A DNA stretch of 64,000 bases. Source: an uncultured Granulosicoccaceae bacterium. Lineage in GTDB: Bacteria > Pseudomonadota > Gammaproteobacteria > Granulosicoccales > Granulosicoccaceae. Shown here piece by piece: positions 34,159 through 42,689 of this stretch (the stretch's first letter is position 1; every line of letters begins with the position of its first letter). The translations under genes were made by a program, and so were the position numbers. The stretch is from assembly GCA_938003855.1 (NCBI GenBank), contig CALKXD010000044.1:35585-99584 (forward strand), in the 5' to 3' direction. The notes beneath the pieces were generated by a model. It was not told where the DNA came from and did no database searches. It saw nothing but the letters and a program-made list of their open reading frames with translations.

Positions 34159-34530
34159 ATGAAAAGCGCCAAAGATTTTCTTGAAGCTGCAAACCAGTCC
34201 GTTACCCGGATTACTGCTGAAGAAGCAGTCAAACTCCATGGTACCGGGGTGTTTGTCGATGTTCGCGATTCGGCAGATATTGCTAAATCCGGCACTATCG
34301 CCGGTGCTTTGCGTATACCGCGAGGCTTCCTCGAATTTGCCGCCGACCCCGCCACCCCGTTTCACAACGATGCCCTGAGCAAAGATGCCAGTCTCTATCT
34401 GGTCTGTGGAGCGGGCGGTCAGGCAGCACTGGCCGGCAAAACCCTGCAGGAAATGGGCTTCACGTCGGTGACCAATGTCGGTGGGGTTGGTGACTGGAAA
34501 GACGCCGGTGGGCCAATGGAAGCAGGCTAG
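34159..34530 (+). CDS. Single-domain rhodanese-like protein
   Basis: 123 residues from ATG at 34159 (GATAGCCCG upstream); the frame extends upstream to 34105 but that part is not conserved-looking. It has the rhodanese start V-F-V-D-V-R-D, a conserved central G-A-L-R-I-P-R-G, and the active-site loop C-G-A-G-G-Q-A with persulfide-forming Cys83. The C-terminus has G-F-x-x-V-x-N-V-x-G-G-V-x-D-W, as in typical cytosolic single-domain sulfurtransferases. It would carry sulfane sulfur; the physiological partner is unknown. A DUF302 protein gene follows about 130 bp downstream, a recurrent neighbour of sulfur-handling genes. Confidence 0.9.
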   Translation: MKSAKDFLEAANQSVTRITAEEAVKLHGTGVFVDVRDSADIAKSGTIAGALRIPRGFLEFAADPATPFHNDALSKDASLYLVCGAGGQAALAGKTLQEMGFTSVTNVGGVGDWKDAGGPMEAG

Positions 34531-34662
34531 CCGCCCTGTGTCATCATTAAAGTCTTCGGGTTGGGTTCGGTGATCGGACCGGACCTGGCAGGGTGAACTA
34601 TTGCTATTTCAACCTGTCGAAGAGGCTCACTCGAGAAAACCAACAGAGATAACGGAAGCCGT

Positions 34663-35121
34663 ATGAAAACTCTACAAGCCGCTGCTGTGCTACTGGCTGC
34701 ATCGCTGTCTGCGGGTTCGGCCCTGGCTGAAAACGGACTGATCACTGTCGCCAGCGAGCATGGTGTCAAAGAGACTGCGGACAAGCTGGAAAAAGTGCTT
34801 GAAAGTAAGGGGATGAATGTCTTCGGGCGGGTCAATCATGCACAGGGTGCTGAGAAGGCCGGTATGCAGCTCAGGCCGACCGAGCTGGTTATTTTCGGCA
34901 ATCCCAAAGTAGGTACTCCGCTGATGAAGTGCGCGCAATCAGTTGCCATTGATTTACCTCAAAAGGCGTTAATCTGGCAGGACGAAGCCGGCAAGGTTTG
35001 GTTTACCTACAACGATCCAGCCTATCTGGCCAGTCGTCACGCGCTGCAAGGTTGCGATGAAGTACTGAAAAAAGTGTCCGGGGCACTGGGCAAATTTGCG
35101 GCCGCTGCCACCTCTAAATAA
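34663..35121 (+). CDS. Exported DUF302 domain protein
   Basis: A 152-residue protein with a clear Sec signal (cleavage after A-L-A, about residue 22). It continues with a DUF302 domain: a G-V-K-E-T-A-D-K-L helix, G-M-N-V-F-G-R-V-N-H-A, and the family's hallmark R-P-T-E-L-V-I-F-G-N-P-K-x-G-T-P-L-M. Periplasmic DUF302 proteins have no established biochemistry; structures show a ferredoxin-like alpha/beta fold. Two Cys (C-A-Q and G-C-D-E) may form a disulfide. A good purine-rich site (AGAGATAACGG) precedes the start. Confidence 0.88.
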   Translation: MKTLQAAAVLLAASLSAGSALAENGLITVASEHGVKETADKLEKVLESKGMNVFGRVNHAQGAEKAGMQLRPTELVIFGNPKVGTPLMKCAQSVAIDLPQKALIWQDEAGKVWFTYNDPAYLASRHALQGCDEVLKKVSGALGKFAAAATSK

Positions 35122-35174
35122 GTCAACGGCGGGCTTGTCGGAAACCGGCCGGCCCGCCTGTCGCTACTACACCG

Positions 35175-35630
35175 CTAGGCGCTGCAGGCGTCGCGGTAGG
35201 CATTTTCAAACACACCGACCCAGCCATTGTCATAGCCATTACGCATATCGGCGGCTTTGTCGCCAAAAGCCTCCCAGCGACTATGGGTCAGGGTTACCCG
35301 GGTGTGCCCATTGTCCATTGCGGCGAAGGTTACTGATACCTCGCTGGCCTGTTCCGCGGATAATCCGATGTGCCATTCAAGGGTCAGTTGAGAGTGCGGG
35401 TCGAACGTCGAAACACTACCCCAGTCATGGCGGGTATCGTCGTGCCCGATCTCATATACAGCACCGCCATTTGAAGGCTCGATAACCACGGCCTTGGCGA
35501 CCTCGCCATTCATTGCCGATACGCTGTTTTTATCCAGTGGCCACCAGCTGGCGACACGGTTGACGAATGTATCGAAAGCGTGTTGCTGGTTACAGGGAAC
35601 CTCAATGGTTTTTACGATTGGGTCGAGCAT
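35175..35630 (-). CDS. SRPBCC / AHSA1-type domain protein
   Basis: A 151-residue protein of the START-like (SRPBCC, activator of Hsp90 ATPase homologue) family. It has a long beta-grip with T-F-V-N-R-V-A-S-W-W-P-L-D near the start, the H-D-D-T-R-H-D-W-G segment and a C-terminal helix (V-G-V-F-E-N-A-Y-R-D-A). The ATG overlaps the ArsR stop in a TAATG arrangement, indicating translational coupling. ArsR plus SRPBCC pairs are common, and the SRPBCC protein is thought to bind a small hydrophobic ligand; the ligand here is unknown. Confidence 0.87.
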   Translation of the reverse strand: MLDPIVKTIEVPCNQQHAFDTFVNRVASWWPLDKNSVSAMNGEVAKAVVIEPSNGGAVYEIGHDDTRHDWGSVSTFDPHSQLTLEWHIGLSAEQASEVSVTFAAMDNGHTRVTLTHSRWEAFGDKAADMRNGYDNGWVGVFENAYRDACSA

Positions 35631-35941
35631 TATTTCTCTCCGAAGTTGCGGGTAATTTCCGCGCTATAGGCAGACAGCACATCTGACCAGAAGCTGTCCA
35701 GGTAGGTACGAAGCTCAGCGAGTCCTTCGCGACGAATAGTGTAAAAGCGGCGAGTGCCGCGCGGCTCAGCCTGCACCAGGCCTGCCTCCTGCAGCACCTT
35801 CAGGTGCTGGGACACCGCAGGTCGACTTACCGGTTGCGCTGCTGAGAGCTCAGTGACAGTTTTTGCACCGCTGCGCAGACCTTCAAAGATATTGCGACGA
35901 GTGGGGTCTGCCAGTGCGCTGAATACTAATTGGTTAGTCAT
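35630..35941 (-). CDS. ArsR-family winged-helix repressor
   Basis: 103 residues covering the complete winged helix: A-D-P-T-R-R-N-I-F-E-G-L at helix 1-2, S-R-P-A-V-S-Q-H-L-K-V-L as the recognition helix and R-G-T-R-R-F-Y-T-I in the wing. The metal-binding ELCVC motif of classical ArsR is absent, so it is of the metal-independent SdpR/YdfF group. A perfect 16-bp palindrome 9 bp upstream (35950-35965) is the likely operator, implying autoregulation of this two-gene operon. Confidence 0.9.
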   Translation of the reverse strand: MTNQLVFSALADPTRRNIFEGLRSGAKTVTELSAAQPVSRPAVSQHLKVLQEAGLVQAEPRGTRRFYTIRREGLAELRTYLDSFWSDVLSAYSAEITRNFGEK

Positions 35942-36348
35942 GGCTTACTGTAAGTCATCACTTACCAATAGTGCAAGCTAAAATTGAGCGCTACTTTAAG
36001 CCGGGCAGGTAGCGCTATTTAAATATGCGCGGCCGGCAGTCGAAGTGGCGCGCACGCATGTGCAGCAATACAGACCGGTCAGATTGGATGCGGTCGGAAC
36101 GGCTGCGGATTGACTTCGGTAGTGAAAGACATCAACACAGTCTGCTGCCGGAAGCGGAGTCGAGGTTGCAGGTCGATCATCCCAATGGTCTTGAGTGATC
36201 ATTGCGTGCCGCAGTGGTTTCAGGCAATCGACAGGAACTCGACAGCACTGTAGGGTGCACTGACCCGAATACCCGGATTTAGAGCGGGCGCGAGTGCCTG
36301 ACCCTGCACCCGTTTACTGCGCCGGGGCGATTAGCTGGCAGAAGTTGA
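35942..36348. other. Intergenic region upstream of the ArsR/SRPBCC operon
   Basis: This 407-bp gap runs from the ArsR start to the end of the aminotransferase gene, which is transcribed toward it. Apart from the palindrome at 35950-35965 nothing stands out. Short open frames at 35996-36202 and 36294-36485 lack coding features, and I call no gene here. Confidence 0.45.
35950..35965. promoter_or_regulatory. ArsR operator candidate, perfect palindrome
   Basis: GTAAGT-CATC-ACTTAC has perfectly matched 6-bp arms and sits 9 bp upstream of the ArsR start codon. The position would let a bound dimer block RNA polymerase or the leader. The arm sequence resembles operators recognised by other ArsR-family proteins of the non-metal type (TAAGT...ACTTA). 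Confidence 0.75.
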
Positions 36349-37530
36349 TTAGTTCTGACTGTTGGCAGGCGTTGCCTTTAAAAAATCCATGGCCTTCTGT
36401 GCGCCGCCAGTGTGGTGCGGGATACCCGCCAGGTGCAGGCCCATCTCGATACCGGACAGCGTGCCCATCAGCATCAGGTCGTTGAAATCGCCAAGGTGCC
36501 CGATGCGAAACACCTGATCAGCAACTTTCGCCAGGCCGTTACCAAGAGACATGTTGTAGTGCTCGAGAACGGTACCGCGTAATGCATCGGCGCTGTGCCC
36601 GTCAGGTGTTCTGACGGCAGTCAGCACCGGTGAATACTCTGACTCCACCTGGCACTGGATATCCAGTCCCCATGCTTCGACCGCGGCCCGGGTCGCCGCG
36701 GCGTGACGCTGGTGGCGGACAAACAGGTTTTCCAGTCCTTCTTCATTGATCATGTCGATCGCTTCAGCCAGTCCGTAAAGCAGATTAGTGGCCGGTGTAT
36801 AGGGAAAATATCCGCGCTCATTGGCGTCGCGCATTTCCGTCCAGTCCCAATACGACTTAGGGAGGTCGGAGTGCCTGCCCGCCGCCATTGCTTTCTCACT
36901 GACGGCATTGAATGACAAACCCGGTGGCAGCATCAGGCCTTTCTGGGAGCCGGAAACCGCGATGTCCACCCCCCAGTTGTCAAACTGGAAATCGGCTGCG
37001 GCCAGCCCCGAGATGGTATCGACCATAAACAGAGCCGGGTGGTTGGCGGCATCTATGGCCTGGCGTAGTTCGGCGATGCGCGCCGTGCAGCCGGTAGAGG
37101 TTTCGTTGTGCACCACACACACGGCTTTGATCTCGTGTGTGTTGTCGGCGCGCAAGGCGTCTTCGAGTAAATTTGGATCAGCGCCACGCCGCCAGTCAGT
37201 GTCGATGAGTTCTGGTTTCAGCTGGTACTTGGCGGCAAGCTTGCTCCAGAGGCTGGCAAAGTGGCCGGTTTCGAACATCAGCACGCGGTCACCGGCAGAT
37301 AGTACATTGACCAGCGCGGCTTCCCAGGCACCAGTCCCTGAGGCGGGGTAGATGATTACCGGTGCGGTGGTTTTAAAAATACCCTGCATGCCGTTGAGTA
37401 CTCGAAAGCCGAGGTCGGCAAAGCCCGGACCGCGATGATCAATAACCGGCATGTCAATGGCGCGCAGAATGCGATCAGGTACCGCACTTGGTCCCGGAAT
37501 CTGAAGGAAGTGCCTACCGGTTTGTCTCAT
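36349..37530 (-). CDS. PLP-dependent alanine/serine/aspartate-glyoxylate aminotransferase family protein
   Basis: 393 residues from ATG at 37530; the frame is open to 37575, but M-R-Q-T-G-R-H-F-L-Q-I-P-G-P-S matches typical N-termini. It is a class V fold-type I aminotransferase: A-S-G-T-G-A-W-E-A in the cofactor loop, H-N-E-T-S-T-G, the V-D-T-I-S-G aspartate, and S-G-S-Q-K-G with the Schiff-base Lys197. The family covers serine-glyoxylate (SgaA), alanine-glyoxylate and aspartate-glyoxylate (BhcA) transaminases, which cannot be separated by eye. It is divergent from an FAD/Fe-S 2-hydroxyacid dehydrogenase-like gene, consistent with glyoxylate or 2-hydroxy-acid metabolism. Confidence 0.87.
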   Translation of the reverse strand: MRQTGRHFLQIPGPSAVPDRILRAIDMPVIDHRGPGFADLGFRVLNGMQGIFKTTAPVIIYPASGTGAWEAALVNVLSAGDRVLMFETGHFASLWSKLAAKYQLKPELIDTDWRRGADPNLLEDALRADNTHEIKAVCVVHNETSTGCTARIAELRQAIDAANHPALFMVDTISGLAAADFQFDNWGVDIAVSGSQKGLMLPPGLSFNAVSEKAMAAGRHSDLPKSYWDWTEMRDANERGYFPYTPATNLLYGLAEAIDMINEEGLENLFVRHQRHAAATRAAVEAWGLDIQCQVESEYSPVLTAVRTPDGHSADALRGTVLEHYNMSLGNGLAKVADQVFRIGHLGDFNDLMLMGTLSGIEMGLHLAGIPHHTGGAQKAMDFLKATPANSQN

Positions 37531-37661
37531 AACAGCCTGCCTGCAATTATCGATGCAACACTTTATCATAGCCACCTGGAGGGTAATAGCGGTCAGCGCA
37601 CTCGCAGGCCCGTGTACACTTGATGCATTTTGGTACAGCTTTGAACCGGTAGAAATTTAAC

Positions 37662-40592
37662 GTGATCCAACCAACATCCCAGTTTGATAATCGCGAGCTT
37701 GCACGTCGGCTGAATGCTTCCATCGCCGGTGATGTTTTAAGCGATAGATTCAGTCGTGGCCGCTATGCCACTGATGCATCGGTCTATCAGATGATGCCGC
37801 ATGCCGTGGTGCAGCCCCGCCACTACGATGATGTACGTGCCTGTCTGTCGATTGCTAAAGATCTGCAGTTGTCGGTATTGCCGCGTGGCGGTGGCACATC
37901 GCAATGCGGGCAGACGGTTAATCACTCACTGGTGCTTGATAACACCCGCTACCTGAACCAACTGGTAGAGCTTGACGTGGAAAACCGCACTTGCGTTGTT
38001 GAGCCCGGTATTGTTCTAGACGAACTCAACCGTCAGCTTGCGCAGCACGGCCTGTGGTATCCGGTAGATGTTTCGACCGCCTCACGGGCAACCATCGGTG
38101 GAATGACTGCAAATAATTCCTGCGGCCAGCGCTCCATCTATTACGGGATCATGCGCGATAACGTTATCGCGATTGATGCCATATTGGCCTCCGGAGACGA
38201 ACTACAGTTTGCCGAACTACAAAAAAACAGCGTCGCTGGACAGACCGGATTGTTTAACGATCTTCTCACCATGGCAGCTGATCACGCCGTCGAGATTCAA
38301 GATCGCTTTCCACGAGTGCAGCGTCGTGTTGGCGGCTATAACCTTGACGCATTGGTGCCTGCTGCCGCACCAGTGAATATGGCGCATCTGCTGGTAGGGT
38401 CTGAAGGCACACTGGCTTACAGTAAAAATATCACACTGAAGCTGTGGCCACTGCCAGTGAATAAAGTACTGGGGGTGTGTCATTTTCCGACCTTCCATGC
38501 TGCGATGGATGCCGCACAGCACCTGGTTGCTCTAAACCCGTGTGCCGTTGAGTTAGTCGATAACACAATGATCTCACTGGCGCGCGACATCGATATCTAT
38601 AAGCCTCTTGTTGAGCAATTCGTGCGCGGCGATCCGGCGGCTATATTGCTGGTTGAGTTTGCCTTTGATGATCAGGCTGACAACCTGGCCGGTCTTAAAA
38701 AACTGGATGAATGTATGGCCGATCTGGGGTTTACCTGGCAAGGCAGCGGCGATCACCTGGGCGGCGTGGTTGAGGCGGTAGATAGCTCGGTGCAAGCGGC
38801 TATAGCCGAGGTACGCAAAGCCGGATTGAACATCATGATGTCGATGAAGTCCGAGGGCAAGCCGGTGTCGTTTGTTGAAGATTGCGCCGTAGAGCTTAAA
38901 GACCTGGCAGACTATACCGCCGGTCTGACCGAGATCTTTCATCGTCATGGCACCGAAGGTACGTGGTATGCACATGCGTCAGTGGGCTGCCTGCATGTAC
39001 GACCGGTACTGAACCTGAAGCTGGATCAGGATGCCGCAACAATGCGAAGGATTGCCGAGGAAGCCTTTGATCTGGTGCTCAAATATAAGGGATCACATTC
39101 GGGTGAGCATGGCGATGGTATAGCGCGATCCGAATTCAATGAAAAAATGTTCGGTGAAAAACTGCACCGCGTGTTTGTCGCTGTCAAACAGCGCTTCGAC
39201 CCCGACAACCTGTTTAACCCGGGCAAGATAACCAATGCACCGCGTATGAATGATCGAACCATCATGCGCTATGCACCGGGCTATAGTATGAAATCAGCCA
39301 GCAATGTGCTCGATTGGTCCGGCTACAGCGGTGCGGCGGGTGGCCTGCAGGGCGCTATAGAAATGTGCAACAACAATGGCGCCTGCAGAAAGCTCAATGG
39401 CGGCGTCATGTGTCCATCGTATCGAGTCACCCGCAATGAACGCGACGTTACCCGGGGACGTGCCAATAGCCTGCGCCTGGCGTTATCCGGTCAATTGGGG
39501 GACGCTGCCCTGGGCTCCGACGAGATGCATCAGACGATGAAATACTGCGTCTCGTGCAAGGCCTGTAAGCGCGAGTGCCCGACCGGTGTCGATATGGCCA
39601 AAATGAAAATAGAAGTGCTCGCCGCCCGGGCTGCACAGCAAGGCCATTCGTGGCACCAGCGGTTAGTCGCAGAACTGCCCCGCTATGCACCGCTGGCCGC
39701 CAGACTGCACGGTGTGCTCAACCTGCGCAATCGCAGCAAATGGCTGGCGCTCGCCGGTGAGAAGCTGACCGGTTTCTCGGCGCAACGGGATCTGCCTCAG
39801 TTTACGTCGGACTGGTTCAAAACTCTAGAGAGCCAGGGCAGTGGCGAACGTGAAGTCGTGCTGTTAGCGGATACCTTTAATACCTGGTTTGAATCAGCCA
39901 ATTTAACCGCTGCGGTCAAGGTGCTGTTGGCGCTGGGCTATCGTGTGCATATTGCAAAGGAACGCGGGGTGAAATCATCCAGACGCTTGTGTTGCGGGCG
40001 TACCTATTTGTCGGTCGGTATGGTGGACAAGGCGCGCGCCGAAGCACAGCGAATGTTGGATGCATTACACCCCTATGCACAACGGGGGGTGCCGATAATC
40101 GGCCTTGAGCCCAGTTGCCTGCTAACGCTGCGCGATGAGTTTTTATCTTTGCTGCCCAACGAGCAGACCCGCGTGGTTGCCGGCCATGCCTATTTGTTTG
40201 AGGAGTTTCTGGTTAATGTGCATCAGGCTGATGACCGCCCGATGCCGGAACTGAAAGCCCCCGTCAGCAAAGTGCTGCTGCATGGCCATTGCCACCAGAA
40301 AGCGCACAACGTGATGTCCTCTGTGCAGTCTGCGCTGACGTTAATCCCCGGGCTCGATGTCGGCGTGGTGGATTCGGCATGCTGTGGTATGGCCGGGGCG
40401 TTTGGCTATCACACTGAAACACAAGCGGTCTCCCGGCAAATGGCTGAGCTCAATCTGATGCCGGCAGTGCGGCAGGCAGATGCTGATACGCTCATCGTTG
40501 CCGATGGTACCTCCTGCCGCCATCAGATACACAGCCTGTCAGACCGCGAGGCAGTGCATGTCGCCAGTGTGTTTGCAATGTCGCTGCAGTAA
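37662..40592 (+). CDS. FAD/Fe-S oxidoreductase (D-2-hydroxyacid dehydrogenase, YdiJ/D2HGDH-type)
   Basis: A 976-residue soluble fusion starting at GTG 37662. The N-terminal FAD-binding type 4 domain (about residues 45-220) has P-R-G-G-G-T-S-Q-C-G-Q-T. The FAD-oxidase C-terminal region (about 230-530) has H-A-S-V-G-C-L-H-V-R-P and G-E-H-G-D-G-I-A-R. A 4Fe-4S region follows with C-x5-C...C-P and C-x2-C-x2-C-x3-C-P. Two CCG domains close it (C-C-G-R-T-Y-L; C-H-Q-K-A-H; C-C-G-M-A-G-A-F). E. coli YdiJ has the same layout and oxidises D-2-hydroxy acids such as D-2-hydroxyglutarate. It is divergent from the aminotransferase, 131 bp away. Confidence 0.9.
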   Translation: MIQPTSQFDNRELARRLNASIAGDVLSDRFSRGRYATDASVYQMMPHAVVQPRHYDDVRACLSIAKDLQLSVLPRGGGTSQCGQTVNHSLVLDNTRYLNQLVELDVENRTCVVEPGIVLDELNRQLAQHGLWYPVDVSTASRATIGGMTANNSCGQRSIYYGIMRDNVIAIDAILASGDELQFAELQKNSVAGQTGLFNDLLTMAADHAVEIQDRFPRVQRRVGGYNLDALVPAAAPVNMAHLLVGSEGTLAYSKNITLKLWPLPVNKVLGVCHFPTFHAAMDAAQHLVALNPCAVELVDNTMISLARDIDIYKPLVEQFVRGDPAAILLVEFAFDDQADNLAGLKKLDECMADLGFTWQGSGDHLGGVVEAVDSSVQAAIAEVRKAGLNIMMSMKSEGKPVSFVEDCAVELKDLADYTAGLTEIFHRHGTEGTWYAHASVGCLHVRPVLNLKLDQDAATMRRIAEEAFDLVLKYKGSHSGEHGDGIARSEFNEKMFGEKLHRVFVAVKQRFDPDNLFNPGKITNAPRMNDRTIMRYAPGYSMKSASNVLDWSGYSGAAGGLQGAIEMCNNNGACRKLNGGVMCPSYRVTRNERDVTRGRANSLRLALSGQLGDAALGSDEMHQTMKYCVSCKACKRECPTGVDMAKMKIEVLAARAAQQGHSWHQRLVAELPRYAPLAARLHGVLNLRNRSKWLALAGEKLTGFSAQRDLPQFTSDWFKTLESQGSGEREVVLLADTFNTWFESANLTAAVKVLLALGYRVHIAKERGVKSSRRLCCGRTYLSVGMVDKARAEAQRMLDALHPYAQRGVPIIGLEPSCLLTLRDEFLSLLPNEQTRVVAGHAYLFEEFLVNVHQADDRPMPELKAPVSKVLLHGHCHQKAHNVMSSVQSALTLIPGLDVGVVDSACCGMAGAFGYHTETQAVSRQMAELNLMPAVRQADADTLIVADGTSCRHQIHSLSDREAVHVASVFAMSLQ

Positions 40593-40941
40593 GCACTTAT
40601 CAATAGGCTGCGACCTTTCAAGCGTGTTTCGCTGTGGGAGGTAAGTCGCAACGCTTTGCCGGTAATCTATTGCTCGCGGTGATGACCGCTACCATCAGGC
40701 GTTGATCGCACTGTTTGATCCCGTTGTGATCCCGTTGTCCGGCAAACTACCGGGCGTATCGTCGAAGCTGCGCCCTGAATATTCGCTATACCGACCTTAC
40801 GGTGGTTCACTCTCGCACCAGGGCGTCTCTCCGCGCACACTGCGTGATTGACCCCGTGGGTCAATCCCATAACCGGTACAGAATTATGCAATCAGAAGTA
40901 AACACAGTCGGCGCTAATGCCATCAATTGCGGCATTAACTG
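40593..40941. other. Intergenic region upstream of the EamA transporter
   Basis: A 349-bp gap containing an adjacent 11-bp direct repeat, TGATCCCGTTG, at 40716-40737. A minus-strand open frame here (40667-40891) has no domain or start signal. No clear promoter or palindrome can be assigned. Confidence 0.4.
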
Positions 40942-41805
40942 ATGCAGTCATATACCCGTGGGGTGATCTACGCGTTAATGGCCGGCGTATTCCTCAGTAG
41001 TGGTGGCCTGATTGTTCGCTATATCGAACACGCAGACGCCTGGCTGGTGTTGTTTTACCGGTCGCTGGCGTTTTTTATCACGGTCGTTATTTTCATGCAG
41101 GTGCGTGATCGCGGGCAGGTCGTGCAGCAGTTTCGTCGGTTGCGGTTAAGTGATGCCATAGTCTCGCTGGCGCTCGCGGCAGGGTTTGTGTTTTATGTGC
41201 TGAGCCTATATGCGACCACCGTAGCAAATACCGTGTTGCTGCTAAGTACCGGGCCATTTCTGGCCGCGCTGTTGGGCTATGTGGTGTTGCGCGAGAAGGT
41301 CTCGCTGGTCACCTGGGTGGCAATGCTGATGGCTATATTCGGCATATTTGTGATGGTGTCCGGCGGGCTGGGAGATACCGATGTGCTGGGTATTACCTAC
41401 GCCTTGATCGCGGTATCTGCATTCGCCGTGATGATTGTGACGCTGCGACGTGCCGGTAACCGGGATATGCTGGCGGCGACAGCGCTGGCCGGCGTGGTAA
41501 CCATGCTGGTGTCCCTGGTATTTATCGACAGCTTCCAGATTAATGTGCGGGATTTTATTTTATCAACGTTGATGGGAAGCGTGCAGGTGGGACTGGGTTT
41601 TATTCTGATCACTCTGGCTTCACGCAGTGTGCCTGCCGCGCAGGTGCCACTGCTGGCGTTGGGTGAAACAGCACTCGCACCTATCTGGGTATGGCTCTGG
41701 GCCAATGAAATACCGGGGCACCGAACATTAATCGGCGGCGCTATCATACTTGCAGCGCTGGTCGTGCAGGGTTTGATCGGCAAGCGCGGGTTTCAATCGA
41801 GTTGA
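40942..41805 (+). CDS. EamA/DMT-family transporter
   Basis: 287 residues with ten predicted membrane helices in two EamA repeats. The first starts at G-V-I-Y-A-L-M-A-G-V-F-L-S-S-G-G and the second at G-I-T-Y-A-L-I-A-V-S-A-F-A. Conserved E-K-V-S near helix 4 and the late P-x-x-x-x-L-G-E-T-A-L-A-P-I-W are typical drug/metabolite exporter positions. Members usually export amino acids, nucleosides or other metabolites; substrate unknown. It stands alone. Confidence 0.9.
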   Translation: MQSYTRGVIYALMAGVFLSSGGLIVRYIEHADAWLVLFYRSLAFFITVVIFMQVRDRGQVVQQFRRLRLSDAIVSLALAAGFVFYVLSLYATTVANTVLLLSTGPFLAALLGYVVLREKVSLVTWVAMLMAIFGIFVMVSGGLGDTDVLGITYALIAVSAFAVMIVTLRRAGNRDMLAATALAGVVTMLVSLVFIDSFQINVRDFILSTLMGSVQVGLGFILITLASRSVPAAQVPLLALGETALAPIWVWLWANEIPGHRTLIGGAIILAALVVQGLIGKRGFQSS

Positions 41806-42013
41806 CAAACATCCGTACTTTTGCCGGCCGGCTAGTCAGCGCGACGAATGTCCCCGGGAAATAATTGATGTGCAGGTGGAAAGGTCTTGTGCCGATGCAA
41901 CAGTTAACGTGTCCATGAACACCAGTGCGGTGACAACCGCAACGGTTTGTGCGTGTCTGGCGACTTAACATTAAGGTGTTTTTATCATAGACGGCTATCT
42001 CAAAGTAAGTCAG

Positions 42014-42682
42014 GTGAGTAAAAGCTATCTGACGGCAAGTGGATCGGAGACGATCCTGCGCGGTGTGTCCTTTGATGTCGGGCAATCGGAGCGAGTCGCA
42101 CTGATCGGTGCCAGTGGCTGCGGTAAGTCGACACTGCTCAATGTGATTGCCGGAATCGATACCATCGACAGCGGCGTGGTTACCGTGGCGGGACAGGATC
42201 TGACCGGGCTCGATGAAAAACAAAGAACGCTGTATCGTCGTCGCCACATCGGGTTTGTCTACCAGTCATTTAATCTGATTCAGACTCTGACCGCGTTTGA
42301 GAACGTGCAACTGCCATTGCAGTTGAATCGATTCCCGACGGAGCAAATCACCGATCTTGCGCAGGCAATGCTTGAACGCGTCGGACTGGCTGATCGTGCG
42401 ACAGCGTTTCCCGATCAACTCTCGGGCGGTGAGCAACAGCGCGTTGCGATTGCGCGGGCAATGGTGCACTCGCCCTCGCTGGTACTGGCCGACGAGCACA
42501 CCGGCAATCTCGATGCTGAAACCGGTCGGCAAATGATGGATCTGTTTAGCGAGCTTGCCGAACAGTGCGGGCAGACAGTCCTGATGGTAACCCATAGCCG
42601 CGCAGTGGCGGATACCGCTGATCGCATATTGCAGATTGTTGACGGGCGTATCGAGCATGGTGACAGTGCCCGTGTCTGGTAA
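42014..42682 (+). CDS. ABC transporter ATPase, LolD/MacB-type
   Basis: 222 residues from GTG 42014. It has Walker A G-A-S-G-C-G-K-S-T-L, Q-loop Y-Q-S-F-N-L, signature L-S-G-G-E-Q-Q-R-V-A-I, Walker B L-V-L-A-D-E-H-T-G-N-L-D, and H-loop V-T-H-S. The short size and the A-D-E-x-T-G-N-L-D form are diagnostic of the MacB/LolD/FtsE group that partners FtsX-type permeases. The permease gene follows at once (ATG at 42690, or 42657 overlapping), so it is the ATPase of that complex. Confidence 0.93.
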   Translation: MSKSYLTASGSETILRGVSFDVGQSERVALIGASGCGKSTLLNVIAGIDTIDSGVVTVAGQDLTGLDEKQRTLYRRRHIGFVYQSFNLIQTLTAFENVQLPLQLNRFPTEQITDLAQAMLERVGLADRATAFPDQLSGGEQQRVAIARAMVHSPSLVLADEHTGNLDAETGRQMMDLFSELAEQCGQTVLMVTHSRAVADTADRILQIVDGRIEHGDSARVW

Positions 42683-42689
42683 CACGCTG

